DNA of 64,000 nucleotides. It comes from Pseudomonadota bacterium. GTDB lineage: Bacteria > Pseudomonadota > Gammaproteobacteria > Steroidobacterales > Woeseiaceae. Both the position numbers and the translations under genes were made by a program. A model generated the notes under the pieces. That model ran no database searches and was not told where the DNA came from. It worked only from the letters and a program-made list of their open reading frames with translations. Positions 40,755-49,714 of this stretch are shown here, piece by piece. Location: assembly GCA_027618995.1 (NCBI GenBank), contig JAQCGO010000005.1:20772-84771 (forward strand), in the 5' to 3' direction. The number at the start of each line of letters is the position of its first letter. The first letter of the stretch is position 1.

Positions 40755-41234
40755 TTAGTCACGCGTCGGCGGCGGGCGCACAGTGCGATCGCTCATGCGC
40801 TCGCGCAGGCGCTGACGCTGTTCGGGAGTGAGGTCGCGAAAGCGATCTCGCAACATCTGTCGACGCTCGGGCGGAATTTCCTGAAAACGCCGGAAATTCT
40901 CCCGGATACGACGTTGATCGTCGGCCGGCAGGTCGTTAAATTCCCGGTAGCGCTCACGGATCATGTCGCGCTGTTGATCGTTCAGTTTGCGCCAGTTGCC
41001 GAAGCGCTGTTTTGCCTGCTGACGCTCTGCAGGAGACATCCGTGACCAGCGTTCAGCGCCCATCGACAACTGTTTCTGCCGTTCGGGCTCAAGCTGCTCC
41101 CAGCCGTCAGCGAATATGCTGAGGACCTGCCTCTGCTCTTCATTGAGGCTCTCCCAGGTGACCCCGTCTCCGGCCATCGCTGCTGCACTCGCGAGCAACG
41201 CGGCGACCGCAAGCAAATGTCTACTCTTCATCAT
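40755..41234 (-). CDS. DUF3106 domain-containing protein
   Basis: WEQLEPERQKQLSMGAERWSRMSPAERQQAKQRFGNWRKLNDQQRDMIRERYREF. Confidence 0.85.
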   Translation of the reverse strand: MMKSRHLLAVAALLASAAAMAGDGVTWESLNEEQRQVLSIFADGWEQLEPERQKQLSMGAERWSRMSPAERQQAKQRFGNWRKLNDQQRDMIRERYREFNDLPADDQRRIRENFRRFQEIPPERRQMLRDRFRDLTPEQRQRLRERMSDRTVRPPPTRD

Positions 41235-41454
41235 ATGTCTCCGTCGATTCTTCACCTTCCGGTGCGGGATCGCTCCGCTTGTCAGTCTCGTTCGTGGCCC
41301 TTACCAGTCCGGCGAACATCGTCCAGTCTTCATCCGATCCTTCCCAACTCCCCAGGTACTCGAGAAACTCCATATCCGGAATTTCGTCTTCGGCGACAAG
41401 CGCCTGGCTGCAGGCCAGTAACAGAGCGCCAATGCAGATCCAATTAACCGGCAT
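41221..41454 (-). CDS. Hypothetical secreted protein in a sigma-factor operon
   Basis: MPVNWICIGALLLACSQALVAEDEIPDMEFLEYLGSWEGSDEDW. Confidence 0.6.
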   Translation of the reverse strand: MPVNWICIGALLLACSQALVAEDEIPDMEFLEYLGSWEGSDEDWTMFAGLVRATNETDKRSDPAPEGEESTETYDEE

Positions 41455-41845
41455 TGCCCTGCGAATCCATATCCGTCGAATCCAGCCAGCTGTAGAACTC
41501 CAGGTTCTCAATCATTTCCAGGTTTTCGCCCTCGAGCAGGATCTCGAAATCCACCACAGAATCGGCGGGCAGCGTGACAGCGTCCGGGCCCTGCGCAAGC
41601 ATCACGGTCACCAGCACGGCCGCGGCTACCCCGGCCGCGCTCGTGACGGGCAACCAGCGACCCTAGGTAGCCGTCACCCGGTTGCCTTGCAGCACTTCGA
41701 GTGCGGCATGCCGACCCTGATTCAGCCGCGACAGAGTTGCGGTATCGAGCTGCTCAACGCTGTTATCGAAAAGCTGCTTCGCCTGCTCGGCAAATTGCTC
41801 GTCGGACATTTTGTCGCCTGATCTTTTGTCGCTAGTCTCATTCAT
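41444..41845 (-). pseudogene. DUF3619-like membrane protein with an in-frame TAG
   Basis: MNETSDKRSGDKMSDEQFAEQAKQLFDNSVEQLDTATLSRLNQGRHAALEVLQGNRVTAT-*-GRWLPVTSAAGVAAAVLVTVMLAQG...; TAG complement at 41663-41665, same frame on both sides. Confidence 0.8.
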
Positions 41846-42480
41846 TACCGGTAGTCTCCCAAATTCTCCCGCAGCGTATGTACAGCGCGGGAATAATGCG
41901 TCTTGACGCTGCCGTCTGAGCAACCCATCGCAACCGCGGTCGCTGCAACATCGAGTCCCTCGAACGTACGCAGCATGAACGCCTCGCGCTGTCGCCCGGG
42001 CAGTTCCCGCACCGCGCGCTCGAGTCTCTGCATTGTCTCACTACTTTGCAGTTGCTCGTCCGGCGTCCTGCCGGCGGGATCGGGCGCCTCGGCAATCGGA
42101 TCATAGTCATCGTCGGTACCGCCACGCCCGAACCACGTCATGACACGATTGCGTACCTTCGCGCGTCGGTGCCAATCGCGGATTCCGTTCTGCAATCTGC
42201 GGTAAAACAGCGGCATCCATTCGGTTTCCGCTCTGCTCGCATAGTTGTTCACCAACTTGATCATCGCTTCCTGCACCAGGTCGAGTGCTTCGTCACGATC
42301 GCGGATCGCTATCTCTGCGATACGCAATGCCCGACGCTCGATGCCGGCAAGAAACTGATTGAGTTGCCTTTCGCGCTGCAGTGTACTCGCCCCGGTTGAT
42401 GGTTCGCGGATGCACGATACCGCAAAAACGCCCGGTCCGGCGCCCGGCAAACTCCTGACTTCAGCCACGGCAAGATCCAT
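41845..42480 (-). CDS. Sigma-70 family RNA polymerase sigma factor (ECF-like)
   Basis: RDEALDLVQEAMIKLVNNY; LPGRQREAFMLRTFEGLDVAATAVAMGCSDGSVKTHYSRAVHTLRE. Confidence 0.93.
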   Translation of the reverse strand: MDLAVAEVRSLPGAGPGVFAVSCIREPSTGASTLQRERQLNQFLAGIERRALRIAEIAIRDRDEALDLVQEAMIKLVNNYASRAETEWMPLFYRRLQNGIRDWHRRAKVRNRVMTWFGRGGTDDDYDPIAEAPDPAGRTPDEQLQSSETMQRLERAVRELPGRQREAFMLRTFEGLDVAATAVAMGCSDGSVKTHYSRAVHTLRENLGDYR

Positions 42481-42633
42481 CTCTGTTGTCCTCTCGACTC
42501 CAACAGGGAGTCAAAAACGTGTCACTCTTATATAACTCAGGCTCACGCGCCCGGTTGACAGCGCCAGGCGAAAAGCCGGGCCGCACAATATGTAAAATTC
42601 ACAAGAGCAAGTAATTGATTTTAAAGAACTAAA

Positions 42634-44841
42634 GTGAGTTCTCCGACGATACTCAAGGTCGCCGTCAACGTGCCGTTGTCACGCCTGTTTGACTATCTGC
42701 CGCCCGCCGGCAGTACGGCGGTACAGCCCGGTTCCCGGGTGATCGTGCCGTTTGGCCGACAGAAACAGACCGGCGTAGTGATGGCGTTGGCAGAAGGCAG
42801 CGACGTGCCTCAGAGCAAGCTGCGCCGCTGCCATGCGCTACTTGACGAAGTGCCGCTTCTGGCCACGTCCGACCTGCGCCTGATCTCGTTTGCCAGCGAC
42901 TATTATCATCATCCGATCGGTGAAGTGGTCGCGGCCGCGTTGCCGGCCCTGCTGCGCGTTGGCAAGCCGTTGCTGCCAAGCGTGCAGTCAGTTGCTATCA
43001 ATGACGCGGGTGCGCGCGTCGACATCGAGGTGCTTGCCCGGCGTGCACCGCGCCAGGCGGAACTTCTGCAGGTGCTGATTGATGCGGGCGGCAGCGGCAT
43101 GGACGTCGATGCGCTTAATGACCGGCTGCCCGACTGGCGGCGAGCGGCGAAACCGTTGTTCAACAAGGAGCTGCTGGTGTGGTTTACCAGCACCGCGCCT
43201 GCGAGTCCGCCCGAGTGCGACGTCGTTGCCACACCCGGCCCCGACCTCAATAACGACCAGCAGCGAGTGCTCGAAACACTGCGTGCGGCGGCTGGCTACT
43301 CGGCCTTCCTGCTCGACGGCGTCACCGGCAGCGGCAAGACCGAAGTCTATTTGCAGCTCATGCGTGACGTCCTCGCGCAGGCCCGGCAAGTACTGATACT
43401 CGTTCCCGAGATTGGACTTACACCGCAACTGGTAACGCGCCTGCGACAAAGACTGGGCATTGAGCCCGCCGTGTTGCATTCCGGGCTCAGCGATATCGAA
43501 CGACTGGCCGCCTGGCGCAATGCACAGCAGGGCCATGCACAACTCGTAGTCGGGACGCGATCCGCAATATTCACGCCAATGCCAAAGCTCGGCCTGATCG
43601 TTGTCGACGAAGAGCATGATCATTCGCTCAAGCAACAGGAGGGACTGCGCTACTCAGCGCGGGACCTCGCCATCATGCGTGCGCGTAACGGCGACGTGCG
43701 TGTCATTCTCGGATCGGCAACGCCAACACTCGAAAGCCTGCAGCATTGTCACGCGGGAAATTTCACGCACCTTAGCCTGCCGCAACGCGCCGGTGGCGCG
43801 CGTCCACCGCTGCTGCGCCTCGTCAGCCTTGACGACGCCGCGCAGAGTGACGGCCTGAGCACGACGCTGGCCGCGGCGATCGAGCGGCAACTGAATGACG
43901 ACGGTCAGATACTGTTGTTCCTCAACCGCCGCGGCTTCGCACCGACACTGATTTGCACCGGCTGCGGTCACCTTGCCGAATGCGAGCGTTGCGACTCACG
44001 CATGACAGTACATGCGCGCGATCACGCCTTGCGCTGTCATCATTGCGGTGCACAAGCACGATTGCCCGAAAGCTGCGCGCAATGCGGTGCGTCGGTGAAG
44101 CCGCTCGGCGCGGGTACCGAGCGTCTTGAGGACGCCTTGCTGCAACGCTTCCCCGGATATGTTGTGCGCCGGATCGACAGCGACAGCACGCAACAACGTG
44201 GCGCTATCGAAGCCGCGCTCAGCGCCGCGGAACAAGGTGATGCCGATATTCTCGTCGGCACACAGATGCTGTCGAAGGGCCATCACTTTCCAAAGCTGAC
44301 GTTGGTCGGTGTTGTCAACGCGGACCAGGGATTGTTCGGCACGGATTTTCGCGCCGCCGAGAGGCTCGCGCAGTCAATTATCCAGGTCGCCGGACGGGCC
44401 GGGCGCGAGACCCAGCAGGGCGAGGTATTGATCCAGACGGCGTTTCCCGAGCATCCGTTCTGGCCGCTGCTGCTTGGTGGCGGCTACCCCGTGGTTGCGG
44501 CCGCGGCTCTCGCCGAACGCGAACAGTCGCGCTGGCCGCCGTTTACGCGACTGGCGCTACTACGCTCCAACGCACACCGGCAGAGCGATGCGCTTGCATT
44601 TCTACAGCGCGCCGTCGAGCTGATTGGCGCTGAACATTCGGCGACGTTGCGCCTGCTCGGCCCGGTGAATGCGCCCATGGCGAGGAAGGCAGGTCGCTAC
44701 CGGGCCCAGTTGCTGCTGCAGAGCAGCGACCGGCGGACGCTGCACACGTTGCTCGCAACATTGCGTCCGGCACTCGAAGCGGAGCCCGCCGCGCGCAAGG
44801 TTCGCTGGTCCATCGACGTCGATCCGATCGAGTTGTTTTAA
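42634..44841 (+). CDS. priA: Primosomal protein N' (replication restart helicase)
   Basis: LLDGVTGSGKTEVYLQL, VVDEEHDHSLKQQEGLRYSARDLA, cysteine-rich zinc motifs, GTQMLSKGHHFP. Confidence 0.98.
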   Translation: MSSPTILKVAVNVPLSRLFDYLPPAGSTAVQPGSRVIVPFGRQKQTGVVMALAEGSDVPQSKLRRCHALLDEVPLLATSDLRLISFASDYYHHPIGEVVAAALPALLRVGKPLLPSVQSVAINDAGARVDIEVLARRAPRQAELLQVLIDAGGSGMDVDALNDRLPDWRRAAKPLFNKELLVWFTSTAPASPPECDVVATPGPDLNNDQQRVLETLRAAAGYSAFLLDGVTGSGKTEVYLQLMRDVLAQARQVLILVPEIGLTPQLVTRLRQRLGIEPAVLHSGLSDIERLAAWRNAQQGHAQLVVGTRSAIFTPMPKLGLIVVDEEHDHSLKQQEGLRYSARDLAIMRARNGDVRVILGSATPTLESLQHCHAGNFTHLSLPQRAGGARPPLLRLVSLDDAAQSDGLSTTLAAAIERQLNDDGQILLFLNRRGFAPTLICTGCGHLAECERCDSRMTVHARDHALRCHHCGAQARLPESCAQCGASVKPLGAGTERLEDALLQRFPGYVVRRIDSDSTQQRGAIEAALSAAEQGDADILVGTQMLSKGHHFPKLTLVGVVNADQGLFGTDFRAAERLAQSIIQVAGRAGRETQQGEVLIQTAFPEHPFWPLLLGGGYPVVAAAALAEREQSRWPPFTRLALLRSNAHRQSDALAFLQRAVELIGAEHSATLRLLGPVNAPMARKAGRYRAQLLLQSSDRRTLHTLLATLRPALEAEPAARKVRWSIDVDPIELF

Positions 44842-44860
44842 TGTAGAATCCCGCCTCGCC

Positions 44861-46612
44861 ATGAAATCCGTAGTCACAAAACTCGTTCGGGATGCCCTCG
44901 CGGCATTGCCGGAACTGGCCGATGCCGCCGCCGATCTCGCGCTCGAGACGACGGTGGAGCGAACGCGCGACCCCGATCACGGTGACTTCGCGACCAATGT
45001 CGCCATGCGCCTCGCGAAACCCGCAGGCATGAACCCGCGCGCGCTGGCCGCAAAGATTGTCGCTGCGATCCCGGCCAGCAACGACGTCGACAAGGTGGAG
45101 ATCGCCGGCCCGGGCTTCATCAACATTTATCTGGGAGCCGCGGCGTTTCATGCCGAGGTCGCATTGATCCTTGAACGAGATGTTTGCTACGGGCGGCAAC
45201 CGCAAAAACTGACGCCGCGCATACTGCTCGAATTTGTCTCTGCAAACCCGACCGGCCCGTTGCACGTCGGGCATGGCCGGCATGGCGCATACGGCGCGAC
45301 CGTTGGCAACCTGCTGGAAGCGGCGGGCTATGACGTCGATCGCGAGTACTACGTCAATGATGCCGGACGGCAGATGGACATCCTCGGGCTCAGTGTCTGG
45401 TTGCGCTGGCTTGAAGCACACAGCATGAAGCTTGATTTTCCGGCGGCAGGTTATCGCGGCGAATATATTCGCGACATCGCGGCAGCCGTGGATACAAAGG
45501 GCATTGCTGTGGTGGACCGCGGCGTACTGCTCAACGGCATTCCTGCCGACGCGCCCGAGGGTGACAAGGAAGCGCACATTGGTGCACTGATCGAGCGCGC
45601 GAAAGATCTGCTCGGCAAAGACGGTTTCAACCACATTCGGCAACAATCACTGGAGTCCATCCGGCAGGACATTGAGCAGGACCTGGCGGAGTTTGGAGTC
45701 GTGTTTGACTACTGGTACTCGGAGCAAAGCCTGGAGTCGACGAATCGCATCGACGCCGCGCTGGCGATCCTCAGGGATCGCGACATGTTGTACGAAAAAG
45801 ACGGAGCGACCTGGTTTCGTGCCGAGCAATTCGGTGACGAAAAGGATCGCGTGGTCATTCGCGAAAATGGCGTCAAAACCTATTTCGCCTCGGATATCGC
45901 TTATCACTTCGACAAACGCGAGCGCGGCTACGATTACCTGATCGATATCCTTGGTTCCGATCACCACGGCTATGCGCCACGCGTCAGCGCCGGGCTAGCC
46001 GCAATGGGCTACGACGCCGGCAGTCTCGAAGTTGAGCTGATGCAGTTCGTGACCCTGTACCGCGACGGCGAGAAACTGTCGATGTCAACGCGCTCGGGCG
46101 AGTTCGTCACCTTGCGCGAACTGCGCAACGAAGTCGGTAACGATGCAGCACGCTTTTTCTATGTCATGCGCTCGAACGATCAGCACCTCGACTTTGACCT
46201 CGAGCTCGCCAAGAGTCGCTCCAACGACAACCCGGTCTATTACATCCAGTATGCCCACGCGCGTATCGCGAGTGTATTCCGGCAGCTCGCGGAGAAAAAG
46301 CTGAGCCATGATGGCGCCAATGGTTGCCGCGGACTGGCGTTGTTGGTGGAAGCGCAGGAGAAAGCGCTGTTCGCCGCGCTCAGTCGTTACCCGGAGGTCA
46401 TATTGCTGGCGGCAACCAATCGCGCACCGCAACATCTCGTGCATTATCTGCGCGAGCTCGCGAACGAGTTTCACAGTTACTACAACGCGCACGCCTTCAT
46501 CGTCGATGACGTGGCGCTGCGCGATGCACGACTGACACTGATTACGGCGACTCGTATCGTCATCAGTAACGGGCTCAGCATTCTCGGTGTCAGCGCCCCG
46601 GAAAAAATGTAG
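44861..46612 (+). CDS. argS: Arginyl-tRNA synthetase
   Basis: EFVSANPTGPLHVGHGRHGAYG; KLSMSTRSGEFVTLREL. Confidence 0.98.
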   Translation: MKSVVTKLVRDALAALPELADAAADLALETTVERTRDPDHGDFATNVAMRLAKPAGMNPRALAAKIVAAIPASNDVDKVEIAGPGFINIYLGAAAFHAEVALILERDVCYGRQPQKLTPRILLEFVSANPTGPLHVGHGRHGAYGATVGNLLEAAGYDVDREYYVNDAGRQMDILGLSVWLRWLEAHSMKLDFPAAGYRGEYIRDIAAAVDTKGIAVVDRGVLLNGIPADAPEGDKEAHIGALIERAKDLLGKDGFNHIRQQSLESIRQDIEQDLAEFGVVFDYWYSEQSLESTNRIDAALAILRDRDMLYEKDGATWFRAEQFGDEKDRVVIRENGVKTYFASDIAYHFDKRERGYDYLIDILGSDHHGYAPRVSAGLAAMGYDAGSLEVELMQFVTLYRDGEKLSMSTRSGEFVTLRELRNEVGNDAARFFYVMRSNDQHLDFDLELAKSRSNDNPVYYIQYAHARIASVFRQLAEKKLSHDGANGCRGLALLVEAQEKALFAALSRYPEVILLAATNRAPQHLVHYLRELANEFHSYYNAHAFIVDDVALRDARLTLITATRIVISNGLSILGVSAPEKM

Positions 46613-47193
46613 TGGCGAAGAGCAGACAGCGGCGCTCGGCACGCAGCCATAGCAGCCAGGCGCGAAGCTACCCCGGCTGGATGTGGATGCTGTTCGGTCT
46701 GGCGATCGGCCTGTCAGTGGCATTCGCGGTCTACGTGAAAGACCGTGGACCCACTGCGCCAGAGCCTGCGCCGCCAACCGCTGCGGCCAAACCCGCACTT
46801 GATCGCAACGGGGAACAAAGCGCCGATGAGGCCGCCGCCGCACCCGCCAAGGAACCGCGTTTTACGTTTTATACCTTACTACCCGACATGGAGGTGATCG
46901 TGCCGGGCAAGGGGCCGGCCACCGAGGCCGACGAACAGCCGCAGGCGATTGTCGAACCCGGTATCTACGTCCTCCAGGCCGGTTCGTTTTCAACCCATGC
47001 CGACGCCGAACGGCGGCGCGCTGAAATCGGGCTACAGGGCATCGAGTCGCATATCCAGCGCGTGCAGGTGAACGATCGCAATTATCATCGCGTCTACATC
47101 GGGCCCGTCGAGGATCTGGACGAACTCAATATGCTGCGGAGTCGCCTGCGAGCCGCGAAAATCGACGTGCTGCGTATTCGCCTCAGTGACTAG
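46612..47193 (+). CDS. SPOR domain-containing protein
   Basis: TM near N-terminus; GIYVLQAGSFSTHADAERRRAEIGLQGIESHIQRVQVNDRNYHRVYIGPVED. Confidence 0.92.
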   Translation: MAKSRQRRSARSHSSQARSYPGWMWMLFGLAIGLSVAFAVYVKDRGPTAPEPAPPTAAAKPALDRNGEQSADEAAAAPAKEPRFTFYTLLPDMEVIVPGKGPATEADEQPQAIVEPGIYVLQAGSFSTHADAERRRAEIGLQGIESHIQRVQVNDRNYHRVYIGPVEDLDELNMLRSRLRAAKIDVLRIRLSD

Positions 47194-48322
47194 TCGCCGC
47201 CTGCTGTTGCCCGGCCTGGTGCTGTTGATCTGCGCCGGTTGCACCTCCACTTCTTCGAGGGAGGCCGCTCCGTGGGAGGCGGCCATGCCGGCGAATGAAG
47301 AGGCGGCCATGCCGGCGAACAATGAGGCAACAGCCCTAGCCAGCAACAGCGAGCTGCGCATCAGCATCGCGGCGGTCGGCGATATGATGCTCGGCACCGA
47401 CTATCCACAGAATCATTTGCCCGACGATGACGGTGTGAGTTTTCTGCAAGCCGTAGAGCCGATCCTGTCGGCGGCCGATATCGCATTCGGCAATCTCGAG
47501 GGCGTGCTTGCGGACGGCGGTGAGCCCGGCAAAAAATGCACTAACCCGAGCGCCTGTTATCTGTTTCGCTCACCAACGCGATACGCAGAACATTATCGCG
47601 CCGCCGGCTTCGACGTACTCAGCCTCGCCAACAATCATGCGCGCGACTTCGGTGAGGAGGGTCGCACAGCCACCATGCAGGCGTTGGACGCCGTCGGCAT
47701 TCATCACTCAGGACGCGAGGGTGAATTCGCGAGCTTCGAAGTCGGGGAGCTGAAGATCGCGTTGCTCGCCTACGCCGTCACCAAGGACTCGAACATGCTG
47801 CTCGATTACGAGCTCGCCGAGCAGACGGTGCAGGAGCATGCGAACGTTCACGACATCGTCATCGTCACCTTTCATGGCGGCGCCGAGGGTGCATCGATGA
47901 TGCACGTGCCGTTTGCCGAGGAGGAGTACTTTGGCGAGCCGCGCGGCGATGTCGCTCTGTTCGCCCGACGCATGGTCGATGCAGGCGCCGATCTCGTGCT
48001 CGGCCACGGGCCACACGTCGTGCGCGGCCTTGAGCTCTACAGGGAACGACTGATCGCTTACAGCCTCGGTAACTTCGCGACTTACTATGGCATCAGCGTG
48101 GACGGCGCCAAAGGACTCGCGCCGATACTGCTGACAACACTCGATGGCACTGGTCGATTCGTTGACGGTGAGATTGTATCCACGGTGCAATTACGGCCGG
48201 ACGGTCCCAGCATCGATGAGCAAAATCGTGCGTTTAATCTCGTTCGTGGCTTGAGCATCGAAGACTTCGACGACCCGGGCATAGTATTCATACCCGACGG
48301 ACGCCTGCTGCCCGCACACTAG
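47186..48322 (+). CDS. CapA family (metallophosphatase-like) lipoprotein
   Basis: Lipoprotein-type N-terminus; AVGDMMLGTDYP; FGNLEGVLADGG; LSLANNHARDFGEEG; GHGPHVVRGLELY. Confidence 0.92.
   Translation: MTSRRLLLPGLVLLICAGCTSTSSREAAPWEAAMPANEEAAMPANNEATALASNSELRISIAAVGDMMLGTDYPQNHLPDDDGVSFLQAVEPILSAADIAFGNLEGVLADGGEPGKKCTNPSACYLFRSPTRYAEHYRAAGFDVLSLANNHARDFGEEGRTATMQALDAVGIHHSGREGEFASFEVGELKIALLAYAVTKDSNMLLDYELAEQTVQEHANVHDIVIVTFHGGAEGASMMHVPFAEEEYFGEPRGDVALFARRMVDAGADLVLGHGPHVVRGLELYRERLIAYSLGNFATYYGISVDGAKGLAPILLTTLDGTGRFVDGEIVSTVQLRPDGPSIDEQNRAFNLVRGLSIEDFDDPGIVFIPDGRLLPAH
47276..47323 (+). repeat. Two 24-bp tandem units containing the REP-like word, inside the CapA-like CDS
   Basis: gaggcggccatgccggcgaatgaa / gaggcggccatgccggcgaacaat. 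Confidence 0.85.
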
Positions 48323-48342
48323 AAAAGGGTCAGACCCTTTTC
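48322..48342. terminator. Short perfect palindrome between convergent genes; possible bidirectional terminator
   Basis: GAAAAGGGTC-A-GACCCTTTTC. Confidence 0.6.
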
Positions 48343-48343
48343 C

Positions 48344-49714
48344 TTATGAGTCGTCTGCCGCGAGCGATTTGAAGTCGACGCCCAGTGAGCGCAGCTTGCG
48401 ATACAGATGCGTGCGTTCCATGCCGACTCGTTTCGCCAGCTGACCAACCTTGCCGTCGCAGAGCACCAGCTGTTGTTGCAGATAGGCGCGTTCGAATTGT
48501 TCCCGCGCCTCACGTAACGGCAGTGACAACAGATCCTGTTTTACGAGCGGTTCGTTCACCGGCTCCGTCGCACGAAGATCGCTCTCGACCTCAGCGAGAG
48601 TGATGTCGCCGGACTCCTCGAGCAGCAACAATCGCCGCACCAGGTTCTTCAGCTCCCGCACGTTATCGGGCCATGGGTAGTTGCGCAGCCTGTTTTGCGC
48701 CGCAACACTGAAGCGGCGGAACGAAAGGCCCTCCGCGTCTACGAGTTTTTCCACATGGTGTGCCAGCAATTCCGGAACATCTTCCGAATACTCGCGCAGC
48801 GGCGGCACTCGCACCGTCAATGTACTCAGGTGCACGACCAGATCGCGGCGCAGTTCGCCGCGCTCGATATTGACTTCAAAATTGGCCGGGGCCGTGGCGA
48901 CGATGCGTGCATCGAGGCGGTGGCTCTTTCTGCCACCGGCGCGCCGGAAACTATGCTCATCGATGACCGCCAACAAAGTCCTTTGTGCTTCCGGACTCAG
49001 ATCCACCAGTTCATCAATGATCAGGGTACCGCCAGCCGCACGCTCAAATGCGCCGGCATGTATTTCTCCATCAGCTTCGCTGCCAAGAAGTTGCTCCACA
49101 ACATTACTCTCGATCAAAGATGCGGCGGTAACGCTGATCAATGGTCCGTCAGCACGGTTGCTCAGCGCATGCAGGTAACGCGCGAACGCGCTGCGTCCAG
49201 TGCCCGGTTCACCCGTGATCAATACGGGCGCGTCATGCTGCGCATACTGCTGCACTCTTTGCCGCAAACCCTGCATCAGCTTGCTGCGGCCGACGGGCGC
49301 CAGCAGAGAGGGCAACGAGGAGTAGACTGATCGCGACTGCTTGTCCGTAGACTCAAGGGCGGAAACGACCGTCCGCAGCAGCTTCGCAAGTGACAGCGGC
49401 TTTTCCACGAAATCAAATGCGCCCAGGCGAGTTGCCTCGACGGCCGCATCAACGGTGCCGTGACCGGACATGATGACGACCGGGCAACTCAGATCACCAT
49501 CATCTGACCATTCGCGCAACAGGGTGATGCCATCGGTGTCAGGCATCCAGATGTCAAGGAGAATAAGATCGAAGTCGTTGCCGTCCCGTGCCTCGCGCGC
49601 CTCGGCAGCGTCAGCCGCAACGGTCACGGTATAGCCTTCGTCAGAAAGAATCTCCTGGATCAGGGCGCGGATGTCCGCCTCGTCGTCAACAACCAGAACA
49701 TGAGAAGTACTCAT
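48344..49714 (-). CDS. ntrX: NtrX-like sigma54-dependent response regulator
   Basis: VLVVDDEADIRALIQEILSDEGY; GEPGTGRSAFAR; FIS-type HTH LAKRVGMERTHLYRKLRSLGVD. Confidence 0.9.
   Translation of the reverse strand: MSTSHVLVVDDEADIRALIQEILSDEGYTVTVAADAAEAREARDGNDFDLILLDIWMPDTDGITLLREWSDDGDLSCPVVIMSGHGTVDAAVEATRLGAFDFVEKPLSLAKLLRTVVSALESTDKQSRSVYSSLPSLLAPVGRSKLMQGLRQRVQQYAQHDAPVLITGEPGTGRSAFARYLHALSNRADGPLISVTAASLIESNVVEQLLGSEADGEIHAGAFERAAGGTLIIDELVDLSPEAQRTLLAVIDEHSFRRAGGRKSHRLDARIVATAPANFEVNIERGELRRDLVVHLSTLTVRVPPLREYSEDVPELLAHHVEKLVDAEGLSFRRFSVAAQNRLRNYPWPDNVRELKNLVRRLLLLEESGDITLAEVESDLRATEPVNEPLVKQDLLSLPLREAREQFERAYLQQQLVLCDGKVGQLAKRVGMERTHLYRKLRSLGVDFKSLAADDS

Noticed and set aside
39746-40831. 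361-aa plus-strand ORF antisense to pntA
   Set aside because: Shadow ORF, His/Arg-rich, no family similarity.
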